Positions 15,464 through 24,975 of a DNA stretch of 64,000 nt are shown here, one piece after another (the first letter of the stretch is position 1; each line of letters opens with the position of its first letter). The translations under genes and the position numbers were made by a program. The notes beneath the pieces are model-generated. The model did not search any database. It saw nothing but the letters and a program-made list of their open reading frames with translations, and was not told the DNA's origin. This stretch comes from Tritrichomonas musculus (Eukaryota > Parabasalia > Tritrichomonadida > Tritrichomonadidae): NCBI GenBank assembly GCA_039105265.1, contig JAPFFF010000102.1:1-64000 (forward strand), in the 5' to 3' direction.

Positions 15464-17971
15464 ATGTCAAAACAAGATAAAAATAATTCATCTGATAGCT
15501 TTGAATTAGATTTAAGTGGTAATATTGATGATGATTCTGTATTTGACAGTGAGGTATCTAAACCTGATGATGATGATTATGAACTAGAGGACCCGATAGA
15601 TTATTTTAAGAACACGTTTCTCAGTACATACAAACTAGAACACCCCAATGATTTAATTAATTTGTTGTATTTGATACAAAACAATGAATATACAGGAAGA
15701 AGTGTCGGAAAGATTCGTGAAATGAAAGTTAAGTTTCGACGATTTGTTTCATTGATGAACAAAATCAATGCAGGAATTAAAAGTAAAGGTAATCAATTCC
15801 TTAGTTTAAAAGAGTACACAACAGATAAAAAAAGTCTTGATACAATCATCAATTACTTTAATATTGTTGTCAACGATGATTTAAATTATAGCTCTGACGG
15901 TTTTCGTTCATCACCCATCAAACCTCCGCGAAAGATTCAAACACCACAAACCACCAAAGGAAGAAGAAAGAGAACAAGCATTCATGAACCAACACCTGAC
16001 AGCAGTAAACGAAGAACTCCGAGAAGAAAACGCATAACTCCGAGTGATTCTGATGAATTACTGAATACAAGTTTTTTAGAGCAAGAAGATTCCCTTCCGT
16101 CAATATCATTCAACTTCCCGGAATTAGAAGAAGAAGAAGAAGATAACCTATCATCCTTGTTGCTGTCTCCTTACGATCAGGTAGATGATGATATAGAATT
16201 GCTTGAGCAATTAGGCTATAACCAGCCCTGGATCAAAGTACTTCCAAGATGTTATGAAGCAGCAAAGAAACCACAAAACAAACTTGATGAACAAGCGAAA
16301 GAAAACGTTGATGCATTACATCAAACACTAGAAATTATCAGAGACAAGATGAAGAGAAACATTGATATAACCAATGAACGAAAATCAATTACAGGCTTAT
16401 CATCATTCTTCAGAGTGTTTGACACAATCATTAATAGAAAACCTATCAAAGGCTCTGATGTCATACAACCAATCAAACCACCATCAATCAAACCAATAAC
16501 AAACAATAATAATAATAATTTTTCGAGTAATAAAATGGATGATGATACAACATTTATTGCTAACGAGGATGATGAAACAGAACTTAATGAAACGTTTCAA
16601 CAGTACAATGAACGTGTAAAGAGACCTGCCAAAAAAGTTAAGTTCGGTCAGCTTAATACTTTCGATGAATCACGTTTTAAGAAAGGAGCAGAATTTGAGT
16701 CACCAACATCTGAAGAAGAAATTCAACGATTATTGCAACAATACAAACAAGAAATCAAAACAACAGGTAAACGTGAAAACAGAGATGCTCCGACAGTTCT
16801 TAGCAATATCGGTAAATTCGGGAACTTAGATATTCAATCACACACAAAAAACAGCTCATTTTACAAACAAAACTTCCTTGATATAATCATTAACGGAAAT
16901 TACAGAGTTAAATACATTCCTTCAGCCGCTACACGAGACCAGGCAAAAGTTTATTGTCACACACATCTTGACCCGGACGGAAAACCAAAATACAGATTAC
17001 TTCCAACCAACGCTAAAGACCCGTCAGGAGAGATTGAAATAACAGACCTGAACGGTGATAAAGTTGATGATATTATATTAGTTGATAAACGAGGTGTTCC
17101 ACAAATCATTAACGGATACAAGCTTGTATTTGCTTCTCCTTACAAGAAGGTTTGGAAAACAATGGTTACTACACCAGAAGAACGAAAGAAATTACCGTTT
17201 AATGTCTGGCTTGATGAAATGTTTGAGAAAAGCAAAGAGAAAATCGATTGGAATACAGGTAAATATATTCTTCAAGACTCAAGCAAAACACGACTCGCTC
17301 CATACATTCAATACTATTCTGATTTGAGATTAGGAAAACCAAGAGTCAGCACCAGAGCATCACCAAATTCATTCTGGAGTAGTCTCTTTTCTAAGATATG
17401 GAAGGTTTATTGGGAGATATTCAGTGAAATACATCCGTTATCAAAAGTTGTTAATTATCTTACTATATCAAATGCATTATTTGTATATCACTTTGATAAT
17501 CCCGTTAAGAAAGCAATTGAAACAGAACATAATTTGAAGCCGATGAATTACGTTGAATGGATGAATTACAGGAAAACACAAAAATCTGATTATAACAAGA
17601 AATGTATTGCTCTCATACAAGATTTCATAAACAAATCTAAAAAGACAATCGTCTTCGAAACCGGTAAATGGTCTAGAGATATTAATACCTGGAATCCTGA
17701 GTTTAAGACCATTATCGAAAACATTAATTACTTAATTCAGAAAGTTGCACCCGCAGGTACTGATGTTAATGAAACAATAGCTTACATCAAGGTTGCTAGC
17801 CCGACAGATATTCAAACGTTAAAGGAGGTTTCAAATAATAATATCGCCGTCTGGATTGATACAGTTTACGGTAAGGGTTGCGGATATATTGAATATAAGA
17901 TTCAAATGTCTAAACAAAAGATTGAGAGACTATCAGCAGCAGAAGGATATGATATCAAAGTACCTGAATAA
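15464..17971 (+). CDS. Conserved 835-aa Maverick protein (element B)
   Basis: Family-2 counterpart of the 886-aa protein. The N-terminal half is acidic then strongly basic and Ser/Pro-rich (KGRRKRTSIHEPTPDSSKRRTPRRKR, about residues 165-190), suggesting nucleic-acid or capsid-interior binding. The C-terminal half from about residue 470 has DIIINGNYRVKYIPSAATRDQAK, ITDLNGDKVDDIILVDKRG, IINGYKLVFASPYKKVWK and WSSLFSKIWKVYWEIF, matching the family-1 protein. No enzymatic motif seen. It starts 21 bp from the divergent fibre gene start. Confidence 0.75.
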   Translation: MSKQDKNNSSDSFELDLSGNIDDDSVFDSEVSKPDDDDYELEDPIDYFKNTFLSTYKLEHPNDLINLLYLIQNNEYTGRSVGKIREMKVKFRRFVSLMNKINAGIKSKGNQFLSLKEYTTDKKSLDTIINYFNIVVNDDLNYSSDGFRSSPIKPPRKIQTPQTTKGRRKRTSIHEPTPDSSKRRTPRRKRITPSDSDELLNTSFLEQEDSLPSISFNFPELEEEEEDNLSSLLLSPYDQVDDDIELLEQLGYNQPWIKVLPRCYEAAKKPQNKLDEQAKENVDALHQTLEIIRDKMKRNIDITNERKSITGLSSFFRVFDTIINRKPIKGSDVIQPIKPPSIKPITNNNNNNFSSNKMDDDTTFIANEDDETELNETFQQYNERVKRPAKKVKFGQLNTFDESRFKKGAEFESPTSEEEIQRLLQQYKQEIKTTGKRENRDAPTVLSNIGKFGNLDIQSHTKNSSFYKQNFLDIIINGNYRVKYIPSAATRDQAKVYCHTHLDPDGKPKYRLLPTNAKDPSGEIEITDLNGDKVDDIILVDKRGVPQIINGYKLVFASPYKKVWKTMVTTPEERKKLPFNVWLDEMFEKSKEKIDWNTGKYILQDSSKTRLAPYIQYYSDLRLGKPRVSTRASPNSFWSSLFSKIWKVYWEIFSEIHPLSKVVNYLTISNALFVYHFDNPVKKAIETEHNLKPMNYVEWMNYRKTQKSDYNKKCIALIQDFINKSKKTIVFETGKWSRDINTWNPEFKTIIENINYLIQKVAPAGTDVNETIAYIKVASPTDIQTLKEVSNNNIAVWIDTVYGKGCGYIEYKIQMSKQKIERLSAAEGYDIKVPE

Positions 17972-18040
17972 ACAAAAATAAATTAATGATTATTTGATGA
18001 AGCTACCTTGAACCTCTTTTGCAAAATGATGATTTTATTT

Positions 18041-19045
18041 TTATGAAGGTCTTCTTCTTCTCCTCCTTCTCGTTGAGTCACTGCCCGCAGTATTTAAAGA
18101 ATCATTATGTATTGGAAACGGTTGTGAATTCGTTTGTTTTTTACTGTGTTTACCCTTTGAATCACTTTGTTTTTTATTTTTTGGTGAACCATTAGGGAAT
18201 GTATCGGAAGATGAATCAGAAGGTAATGAATCAGATGAAGATGAAAATGTTTTTCTTATTGAATACGGTTGAGGTGATTCATCATCACTGAAAGCAATCC
18301 ATCCGTACTTTATTGGCGGGTTATCATTATCGTCGTCAGATGAAGAAGATACATGATAAACTTTCGCATTTGCAAATGATACTTCTTCATTTTGTGGTGA
18401 TTTGAAAGGAGATGTTGCAGCATTAGCAAACTTATTTGTTTGTGGGGGTGATTTGTAGGGAGATGTCCCGAAATCCTTCAGATACGGTGATGTAGTCGCG
18501 TCAGCAAATTGAATATGTTTATTTATTTTTGGTGTTTGTGGAGGTGAATTGATAACAGGTATTGAGTATGTTGATGTCTGTGGCGGTTGATTAAATTGAT
18601 TCATTTGTGGTGGCGGTGGTGGTGTTTGATTAAATTGATTCATTTGTGGTGGTGGTTGATTTCCGAAACACGTTTGTTTCGTCTTCTGGTATTCCTCTTG
18701 AACATCATCAATATGTTGATTTCGATTAATGTATTGATAATCTTGCAGCTTTCTTTTCAAACGAAAATCATTATGTTCCTGTTGTTCATTTAATACCAAA
18801 TTATTTGTTTGTCTTTGGTAATCCAGTAAATTAGTTCTCGGTGGTAATTGAGTCCTCAATACATTAGCTTGTGTTTGATATAATTGTGCATTTGCATTTC
18901 CAATCTGTTGTACTTCATATGCTTTATTTCTTATATCACGTGCCCGTTCACGGACTTTCTGTCTTTGTATACGTATCGCTTTCTCTCGTTCTTCTCTCTC
19001 GATTTGTTCCTTTGTTTTAAACAAATTACCGAGATTATTAAACAT
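18041..19045 (-). CDS. 334-aa Gln/Pro/Ser-rich protein (element B)
   Basis: The N terminus is a charged helix (KTKEQIEREEREKAIRIQRQKVRERARD) likely to form a coiled coil. Tandem proline/glutamine repeats follow (PPQMNQFNQ-type units), with 'SPYK/SPFKSPPQ' motifs, and a serine/aspartate-rich then basic tail (RRRRRRRPS). Largely disordered by composition. It occupies the same variable slot as the 331-aa protein of family 1 but is unrelated to it. Function unknown; a scaffold or core protein is possible. Confidence 0.6.
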   Translation of the reverse strand: MFNNLGNLFKTKEQIEREEREKAIRIQRQKVRERARDIRNKAYEVQQIGNANAQLYQTQANVLRTQLPPRTNLLDYQRQTNNLVLNEQQEHNDFRLKRKLQDYQYINRNQHIDDVQEEYQKTKQTCFGNQPPPQMNQFNQTPPPPPQMNQFNQPPQTSTYSIPVINSPPQTPKINKHIQFADATTSPYLKDFGTSPYKSPPQTNKFANAATSPFKSPQNEEVSFANAKVYHVSSSSDDDNDNPPIKYGWIAFSDDESPQPYSIRKTFSSSSDSLPSDSSSDTFPNGSPKNKKQSDSKGKHSKKQTNSQPFPIHNDSLNTAGSDSTRRRRRRRPS

Positions 19046-19058
19046 ATTCTTTGATACT

Positions 19059-19409
19059 TCAATAAATTAATAAACAACTGAATATAAATGATTCAGGTTC
19101 AATAACGTTTCCTTTCATGTCTGTAAACCATAAATGATATTCTTTTTTTGTGTTGTTCAGACACTCATATTTCCTGTATTTGGTTTGTCTTCTGTTAGCA
19201 AGCATTATGAAATGGTCGCAGAAAGGCATGAATTCAACTATATCTGAATGAACCATTAAATCACCGACAATATGTTGATTGACAACAGCACCACAATACT
19301 GAACAACAATGTACTTCTTGTTGCGACTATAAACGAAGTCATCAGGAAGATTAAAATCTTTTGTTTGTGTGTGATAGTATCGTTTTGTGATTGCTTGTTT
19401 AGCTTTCAT
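19059..19409 (-). CDS. Conserved 116-aa beta-rich protein (element B)
   Basis: Homologue of the 130-aa protein of family 1: ITKRYYHTQTKDFNLPDDFVYSRNKKYIVVQYCGA, GDLMVHSDIVEF, FIMLANRRQTKYRKYE, and end FIFSCLLIY. The start overlaps the end of the integrase gene by 11 bp, indicating tight linkage. Element C has the same gene with an in-frame mini-hairpin insertion near the start. Confidence 0.72.
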   Translation of the reverse strand: MKAKQAITKRYYHTQTKDFNLPDDFVYSRNKKYIVVQYCGAVVNQHIVGDLMVHSDIVEFMPFCDHFIMLANRRQTKYRKYECLNNTKKEYHLWFTDMKGNVIEPESFIFSCLLIY

Positions 19410-20514
19410 TTTGCGTTTTATAAGTCAAAAAGAATATTTTATAATCATCATTCAAAGCATCTATTGATGAACAAACATATTTTGTGTACATGATAGGAAC
19501 TGTTATTATTGTTTTATTCTTCAGTGTTTTGTTAGTTTGACGTAAAGGATTTAATAGTTTACATTTAACGTTTCCGGACTCATAGCAAATGAATTCAGCG
19601 AGTTCATTAAATACTCTTCTTCGCTTTTCATGTTTCTTTTCTGTTTTTCCGTAATCGGTATGAATGAGTATTATATTTTTGGGTTTATATGACAGAAGAC
19701 CTTTAAATCGTTGTTTTTGTTGAATCTCTTTCAATTGCATTGATTTCGCTCTTATGTACTGCCATTCAAAGTCGCGGTCGTCTTGCATCTGTTGAGGTGT
19801 TAGATAAATGTATTTTGATTGTCGTTTGTCAAGGTATTCATCAGTTTCTTCATCAAATGATGTGTATAAAGGATTCAATAAACGAAGAGATGAATGAGGT
19901 GTGTTATTGTACCATTTAACCGTTTGTTGTATCAATACATTATTTGTCATTCGTTGTTGTGATTGACCGAAGGCGTTTCGTAAAGTTCTGATTACTGCAT
20001 CAACACATTTATGTGCATTCGTGAAAGGTGAATCATCAATGATTAACTTTATTTTGTTTGGGGCTTTGAATTTAATTGACGGTTTGTTTGATTGGTATCT
20101 TTCGTCTCCGTTGCAATAACTTTTGAATGCATTTGATATAAAAGCCTGTTCACCATCACATTTAATTGTTTCGATTCTGATATTCCTTTTATTAACTAGT
20201 TTATCAATTACTTTGATTATAGTTAACTCAGTTCTGTCCGCAATCGGTTCAACAATTAAGTATTTCGTGTTTACATTGATTAGGACGAGATAAGCTTTGT
20301 TTAATGCAAACATTATATCCATTTCCCAACAATGAGGCTCAAATGAGAAGTCAGGTTTTGATAGTTTCTTTACTGTTTTCAATCGGAAATCCTTAATATA
20401 GGGCTCAGTTTTAATGTTTGTGTCTTTGATGTACTTGTATTTAGATTTGAAAGGATAATTAATTGATTCTTTGTAGCTGCGTGCACTCGCTATGTCTTCG
20501 ATGTATTCATTCAT
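19399..20514 (-). CDS. rve-superfamily integrase (element B)
   Basis: A 371-residue integrase. The core opens with HCWEMDIMFALNKAYLVLINVNTKYLIVEPI, followed by TIKCDGEQAF and LIIDDSPFTNAHKCVDAVIRTLRNAFG, then WYNNTPHSSLRLL. The basic C-terminal region FKGLLSYKPKNIILIHTDYGKTEKKHEKRRRVFNELAEF matches that of family 1. It is shorter than the family-1 enzyme in the middle of the core. It lies upstream of the 116-aa gene, on the same strand as the capsid gene. Confidence 0.9.
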   Translation of the reverse strand: MNEYIEDIASARSYKESINYPFKSKYKYIKDTNIKTEPYIKDFRLKTVKKLSKPDFSFEPHCWEMDIMFALNKAYLVLINVNTKYLIVEPIADRTELTIIKVIDKLVNKRNIRIETIKCDGEQAFISNAFKSYCNGDERYQSNKPSIKFKAPNKIKLIIDDSPFTNAHKCVDAVIRTLRNAFGQSQQRMTNNVLIQQTVKWYNNTPHSSLRLLNPLYTSFDEETDEYLDKRQSKYIYLTPQQMQDDRDFEWQYIRAKSMQLKEIQQKQRFKGLLSYKPKNIILIHTDYGKTEKKHEKRRRVFNELAEFICYESGNVKCKLLNPLRQTNKTLKNKTIITVPIMYTKYVCSSIDALNDDYKIFFLTYKTQNES

Positions 20515-20633
20515 TTTGATCGCAAAAATAAAGCCTTCAAATGCCGCCCGTGAACGGAAACAGTCAAAGAATCACAAAAATAAAAAGAGCTATAGAAAGG
20601 GGTAATTTTAACCTTCAATCGAAATCAGTTTAT

Positions 20634-22502
20634 TTATTCATTAGCTTGCGAACCTTTTGGCGTTTCATCATCAACGTATTCTAAACCTTCGAGAGATAAT
20701 TTAAAGTATGTATCACGGCACAAACATAACTGACAGGGGGGTGGATGAACTGTACCTTCTTCATTTACATTATAATATGTATCGTTCACACCTGTGTGAA
20801 TTGGTTGACCGTTGATTTGAATTTGAACATTACCAAAACCTCCGTCTAAACCATCATAACAATAACCTGCAGATGATCTTTCAGTTTGAATATTGAATAC
20901 AAATGATGTTGCATCAGACAAAGTGTTTTTGTATCGATTACCTCGTGCGTCGTTCTTTGGCATAGTAAATGAATCTTCAAATTCCTTTGTACATTGAAGT
21001 GTAATTGCGTCTAAATCACCGGCAGTCAATTGATTTTCAAAGAATCTTGCACCGATGGTATCTACGTTCTCGTCAGGGAAGTTCTTACCGCCTATGTTCA
21101 AATAACAGTTTTGATAAACAGGGTTTTCAAATACAGTCAGATCATTATGATGCTTTGGAAACAGAACCGACATTGTTGTAACGTTAATCAAAGGTATGTT
21201 CAATGTTGATTTGATTCCGTTTGCGGCGGCAGCAATCGGAAATGCATGATAATCAACCTTCTGTGAAGGAATGATTAAACCTTGTCTCAAAATGTTTTCA
21301 ATTCCTTGACGTGTTGCTTCACAAACACCGTAGCCCTGCATGTTTGATTTGCAAAGAGTGATTGTCATTTGATTGCAGGTCAATGTTGCAACACCGTTTG
21401 AATATTCAATGTCTTTATGTTTTGTTTCTAAGATTTTAACAACATCGCCCGGAGCTAACGGAGCATCGGGATTAGCCGATGCAATCATTTCTGCAAACGT
21501 TCCTTTATTAACATCAGACTCTTTCACATGAAACTTCTCATAATCATCAGTTGTGTAATGAAATACAACTTCTTTTGGTGTTTCATCTTCCTCAACAGGA
21601 TTACCGGCATGTATTCTTTGATATTTGATTGTAAGTGTTTGATCAAACACGGAAGGAATGGTTGCTTCATTACCGATTTGTGTGAATTGACGTTTAAGTT
21701 TACCGCGAACCTTTAAATCACGAAGTTTATCTAATGATTCAGCAGAAACAGATTCATCATCTTCGAGAAATGCTTTTGTTTCAGCAACTACATACGGATC
21801 AATAACAGCCCAAACAAGACCGGCGGGGCTGACTTGAAAACGAATTGATAAATCACCGATGATTCCGTTAGGGAACAGATCAAATGCCTGTAATGCTAGT
21901 AAGTCATCAAACGGAAGGTTTAAATCAAATTCAACTTGTGCTCTTCCGTTCTCTTTGAAATTCATCAGATTTACATACGTTCCTGCCATTGTTTGTGAAT
22001 ATTGACTTACATTTTCCCATAAAGAATGAACGAATCTACGTCTTTTCTTTTCTGTTTCTGGTTTAAGTGCAGAATATAAGAAACCTTCACGAACACATTC
22101 ATTCTGTTGATATCCGACATTAACATTATTATGTAGAATCTCTAAACGATCGAACAACTGATTTGATGATTTGAAGCCGACAAACAGTTTGTAGAAGTGT
22201 TGAGGGTCTTCAATGGTTCGCAATTTATCAAGATCGGTATTCAACTGTAAATCTAGTTTGACATGAAATGTTAGAAATCCTTTGTCAACATCACTTATGA
22301 AATGATCAGGATGAGTTAAACTGATTTGTGAGTATTGACCGGCTGTAAACGGTGCGGGCTGATCATGACAGTCAACAGTTCTGAATGAAAATGAACGTGT
22401 TCCGTCATTAACGTTAATCATATGACGCATCTCTTCAAATGCATGCAATACATTTCCTGTTTCGATTTGATGGTTATGTGATCTCTCATTACGATATAAC
22501 AT
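20634..22502 (-). CDS. Probable major capsid protein (element B)
   Basis: A 622-residue homologue of the 680-aa protein of family 1, with nearly the same conserved blocks (RSFSFRTVDCHDQPAPF, NPVYQNCYLNIGGKNFPDENV, YFKLSLEGLEYVDDE). The family-1 proline-rich linker is absent; the same place has an unrelated segment around residues 285-370, consistent with a variable exposed loop. It is divergent from the 83-aa amphipathic gene, with a gap of about 52 bp. The double jelly-roll capsid assignment is by analogy with Polinton capsid proteins. Confidence 0.75.
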   Translation of the reverse strand: MLYRNERSHNHQIETGNVLHAFEEMRHMINVNDGTRSFSFRTVDCHDQPAPFTAGQYSQISLTHPDHFISDVDKGFLTFHVKLDLQLNTDLDKLRTIEDPQHFYKLFVGFKSSNQLFDRLEILHNNVNVGYQQNECVREGFLYSALKPETEKKRRRFVHSLWENVSQYSQTMAGTYVNLMNFKENGRAQVEFDLNLPFDDLLALQAFDLFPNGIIGDLSIRFQVSPAGLVWAVIDPYVVAETKAFLEDDESVSAESLDKLRDLKVRGKLKRQFTQIGNEATIPSVFDQTLTIKYQRIHAGNPVEEDETPKEVVFHYTTDDYEKFHVKESDVNKGTFAEMIASANPDAPLAPGDVVKILETKHKDIEYSNGVATLTCNQMTITLCKSNMQGYGVCEATRQGIENILRQGLIIPSQKVDYHAFPIAAAANGIKSTLNIPLINVTTMSVLFPKHHNDLTVFENPVYQNCYLNIGGKNFPDENVDTIGARFFENQLTAGDLDAITLQCTKEFEDSFTMPKNDARGNRYKNTLSDATSFVFNIQTERSSAGYCYDGLDGGFGNVQIQINGQPIHTGVNDTYYNVNEEGTVHPPPCQLCLCRDTYFKLSLEGLEYVDDETPKGSQANE

Positions 22503-22554
22503 TTATGATTTAATAAAAAGAATCAATATATTATCTCTTTTATTTACTCTTAAA

Positions 22555-22806
22555 ATGGGTATAGGCATATTCAATAAGATAAAGAACGGTTTCAAGAAGT
22601 TCGGAAACAAAATCAAAGATGTAGCAACAAAGATTGTTGATAACATCCCTAAAGTCGTTGATGTCGGAAAACAGATTATCGATAAAGTTAAACCGATAAC
22701 GAAATTCATTCCAGGCGTCGGTCAAGTTATTGACACTATTGATACAGGTTTAAGTATGGCAGGTCGAGTTGGAACGGTTGGTAAGTCAATATTAGATAAA
22801 GTTTAA
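22555..22806 (+). CDS. 83-aa cationic amphipathic protein (element B)
   Basis: Homologue of the 84-aa protein of element A: MGIGIFNKIKNGFKKFGNKIKDVATK forms a lysine-spaced amphipathic helix, followed by a hydrophobic Gly/Val/Ile-rich region (FIPGVGQVIDTIDTGLSMAG). Its placement beside the capsid gene is conserved between families. Possible membrane-active or DNA-condensing virion component (inference). Confidence 0.75.
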   Translation: MGIGIFNKIKNGFKKFGNKIKDVATKIVDNIPKVVDVGKQIIDKVKPITKFIPGVGQVIDTIDTGLSMAGRVGTVGKSILDKV

Positions 22807-22838
22807 TGATATCTATAAACGTTTTATCATAAACTCAA

Positions 22839-23369
22839 ATGAATGAAAACATTAATGAACTTAAAATAATAAACGAAAACATAAATGAATCAAAAGTGTT
22901 TAAATCAGTTGAAGAGTTCAATTTGTTCTATCAAAAGAATATTGATCAAATGAAATCACAAACGACAAACTATTTGAACAAGATTTATAAAATCATCACT
23001 AATGACGGAAATGAATACAAAATAACTAAACGTAATTGCAAAGACGGAAAACGATGTTCAGGAGACATTTATTTGAAGAAAGTCGGGAATACAATCACTA
23101 AAACACTTGAGAATGACAATATCACCGCTGATATTATTATGCTAAGAGAAACAGTTGATGCGATATCTTCCAAGACTGATGAACTTCGCGATTTGTTTGA
23201 CAGTAAGTTGATTCACGTTGATATCATCATTAAACAGCTCATCGATAAAAATAAAATACTTGAAGAACATATCAATAAGCTTTCAAATGTTGTTGATCAG
23301 CAATCAAAAGTCATTAATGAATACTTTTTAAATGTTGTTGCTCCTGACAACCACAGAATGATTAAGTGA
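22839..23369 (+). CDS. 176-aa protein with C-terminal coiled coil (element B)
   Basis: Family-2 counterpart of the 148-aa protein: KSVEEFNLFYQKNIDQMKSQTTNYLNKIYKIIT and EYKITKRNC...GDIYLKKV are shared. The C-terminal half is a longer helical, heptad-like region than in family 1. It overlaps the convergent 77-aa gene by about 40 bp at the 3' end. Function unknown. Confidence 0.7.
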   Translation: MNENINELKIINENINESKVFKSVEEFNLFYQKNIDQMKSQTTNYLNKIYKIITNDGNEYKITKRNCKDGKRCSGDIYLKKVGNTITKTLENDNITADIIMLRETVDAISSKTDELRDLFDSKLIHVDIIIKQLIDKNKILEEHINKLSNVVDQQSKVINEYFLNVVAPDNHRMIK

Positions 23370-23561
23370 ATCATGATGATTTAATGATTTAGTCGTTTTT
23401 GGCTGTGGTTCATGAAATACATTACCTTTTTCATTATAACATTTCACTGTCGGAGCTGAGTTTATTTTTGTTCTATTCTTTTGCATCGTTAATTGTAATC
23501 TATCGAAATGGTTTTTGTGTTTATCATCATGAACGGTTCTCATTTGATTAATAACAGACAT
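23328..23561 (-). CDS. 77-aa conserved basic protein (element B)
   Basis: Homologue of the 77-aa protein at 11822; the central DDKHKNHFDRLQL and RTKINSAP blocks are shared and the length is identical. It sits in the same divergent arrangement with the coiled-coil 75-aa gene. Function unknown. Confidence 0.65.
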   Translation of the reverse strand: MSVINQMRTVHDDKHKNHFDRLQLTMQKNRTKINSAPTVKCYNEKGNVFHEPQPKTTKSLNHHDSLNHSVVVRSNNI

Positions 23562-23575
23562 TTAATTGTTATTAA

Positions 23576-23803
23576 ATGAGTGAACTAACAGAATACAAGA
23601 AAGAAATACCGGAATTAAAACGTATCAAACGAGGATTGAAAGAAAAGTGTTATTATTACAAACAATGTCTCAACAATATCAAATCAGGAATGCTTGGCTC
23701 TGACGGTCTCGCCGTTCGTGAGTCTCTTATTGAAGACATCAACAGCCTCAAAAATAAAGTTCATCAGCTTGAGAAAGAATTAAATGAATTGTCTAATAAA
23801 TGA
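23576..23803 (+). CDS. 75-aa coiled-coil protein (element B)
   Basis: Homologue of the 76-aa protein at 12072: ELTEYKKEIPELKRIKRGLKEKCYYYK, SGMLGSDGLAVRESLIEDI and a heptad-like C terminus. Its last codons fall inside the segment that is repeated in inverted orientation at the left end of element C. It overlaps the convergent 68-aa gene by 11 bp. Confidence 0.7.
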   Translation: MSELTEYKKEIPELKRIKRGLKEKCYYYKQCLNNIKSGMLGSDGLAVRESLIEDINSLKNKVHQLEKELNELSNK

Positions 23804-24247
23804 GCTCTTCAAGTTCAGCTATTAATTGTTCAGTACCGTTGAATTTCTTTAGCTGTTTAATAAAGTGATTTATCTCTTTTAGTACTTCATCTATGATATC
23901 ATCATTATCGTAGAGGTATTTTAAAGCAGGTCTCCAGCCTTTTAGCTTTTTATTGATTCTATTAATGAGGGTGCTTAATTGTTCCGCTTGGTTTGACATT
24001 ATAAATTGCTGATAAAAAAATAAAAAATTTTTGAAAGTTCTATTTTTCGTTGATGTTATTTTTGTTCATTAGTCGTGTTGACGGCGGGCTTTAGCCCGAC
24101 GGAAACCGACTGATATATACTACTAAACAAGTTCAAAGATGTAAATTCAAAGATGAAGATTCAAAAGTGTCTACCGTTAACTTAAAACTTTTATCTTAAC
24201 CCTACCCCTTTTGATACCCCTTTTATCTCCCCCCTCCAGCCGGTCTA
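23751..24247. repeat. Right terminal repeat region of element B
   Basis: Parts of this region recur in inverted orientation at 32853-33436, the left end of element C: the tail of the 75-aa gene, the whole 68-aa gene, and a 52-bp end block (24196-24247, ending CCAGCCGGTCTA). About 130 bp between these blocks differ (24065-24195), including a GGGCTTTAGCCC palindrome and short TTCAAAGATG repeats. I read it as a TIR of family 2 with a protein gene inside it. Confidence 0.7.
23793..23999 (-). CDS. 68-aa protein encoded within the terminal repeat (element B)
   Basis: Short charged protein, MSNQAEQLSTLINRINKKLKGW, then LKYLYDNDDIIDEVLKEINHFIKQLKKFNGTEQLIAELEELIY; helical and acidic towards the end. 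It lies completely inside the segment duplicated at the two family-2 ends, so an intact element would carry it twice in opposite orientation. No counterpart is seen in family 1. Possible terminal-repeat-binding or regulatory protein (inference only). Confidence 0.6.
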   Translation of the reverse strand: MSNQAEQLSTLINRINKKLKGWRPALKYLYDNDDIIDEVLKEINHFIKQLKKFNGTEQLIAELEELIY

Positions 24248-24581
24248 CTATCACTACTATGGTAAATGGCCTTATCCAATAGATGACGTACCTAATATTA
24301 GACAAAGAATTGCACGTGAATTAAAGAGCAAATCATTAGAAACAGCTCCCCTCCCACCTACACCACCCAGTTTTCAAAAACATTCTAACAACATCGAAAA
24401 ACCGACTCTCCCCCAAAAAAAAATGAGTCAAGCTGAGAAGGAAAGAATCGAACAAGAGACTTATAATTATTTTATTAAAAAAGGTGCATATCATTTAGCT
24501 AAATCATATAAATACCCTTATTGGAATGTTCATGAAGATGTAGAATCTGGTGTACCAAAAGATAAATCAAAAAGAATGTAA
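24248..24581 (+). CDS. Partial unidentified gene next to the element B end
   Basis: An open frame runs from the tip of element B to a stop at 24579-24581: YYGKWPYPIDDVPNIRQRIA near the start, then a Pro-rich stretch and QAEKERIEQETYNYFIKKGAY to the end. The frame also stays open backwards into the terminal repeat, and the first in-frame ATG is at 24423, so the gene probably began elsewhere and B inserted in or beside it. Not recognised. It lies 25 bp upstream of the 122-aa gene on the same strand. Confidence 0.45.
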
Positions 24582-24606
24582 ATTAAAAATTTTTCAATAA
24601 ATAAAA

Positions 24607-24975
24607 ATGCCAGAATTAATTTTGCCAATTGAATGTTCACTTTATTTTAATAAAACATTGAAAAAGACAGAAATATCTGAATTATCAGAAATTTGTAAAT
24701 CAAAGTTTAAATTATCAAACAAAAAAATAATCTTTACTGATTGGGCAAAGAAATTTGATTGGGATGATTATGAGGACGTTAAAGAAATTTTGAATTTAGT
24801 GGCCAAATATTGTTCAGTACATAAAATCACACTTTTTGGATCGATAATTGGTTATATAGGTGAAAGGAATGAAAATATGGTCAAATCAAAAGCCTATCAG
24901 ATTCAATTGAAAAAGGGAGATATAATTCCAAAGGAAATAATCCTTCATGCTAGTAAACCAAGAAAGAATAAGTAA
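24607..24975 (+). CDS. 122-aa unidentified protein
   Basis: Complete short reading frame starting MPELILPIECSLYFNKTLKKTEISELSE, with FTDWAKKFDWDDYEDVKEILNLVAKYCSVHKITLFGSIIGYIGE in the middle and a lysine-rich end. Base composition is slightly less AT-rich than the sequence downstream. It may belong with the partial genes at 24248 and 31790-32852 to an older disrupted element or a host locus. No family recognised. Confidence 0.5.
   Translation: MPELILPIECSLYFNKTLKKTEISELSEICKSKFKLSNKKIIFTDWAKKFDWDDYEDVKEILNLVAKYCSVHKITLFGSIIGYIGERNENMVKSKAYQIQLKKGDIIPKEIILHASKPRKNK

Larger units (their letters stand above)
14855..24247 (+). mobile_element. Maverick/Polinton element B (family 2), right part
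   Basis: An older family-2 element. Its left part lies beyond element A, which is inserted in its fibre gene. It retains, in order, the start of the fibre gene, 835 aa, 334 aa, 116 aa, integrase, capsid, 83 aa, 176 aa, 77 aa, 75 aa, a 68-aa gene and a terminal repeat region. It is similar to but clearly diverged from element C, so it is older than A and D. Apart from the insertion of A, the visible genes look whole. The packaging ATPase block found in A and C is not seen here. Confidence 0.85.

Noticed and set aside
16921-17120. DLNGDKVDDI loop as proof of a calcium-binding FG-GAP or dockerin domain
   Set aside because: A single DxNxD-type loop without the repeated fold is not enough; recorded only as a motif.
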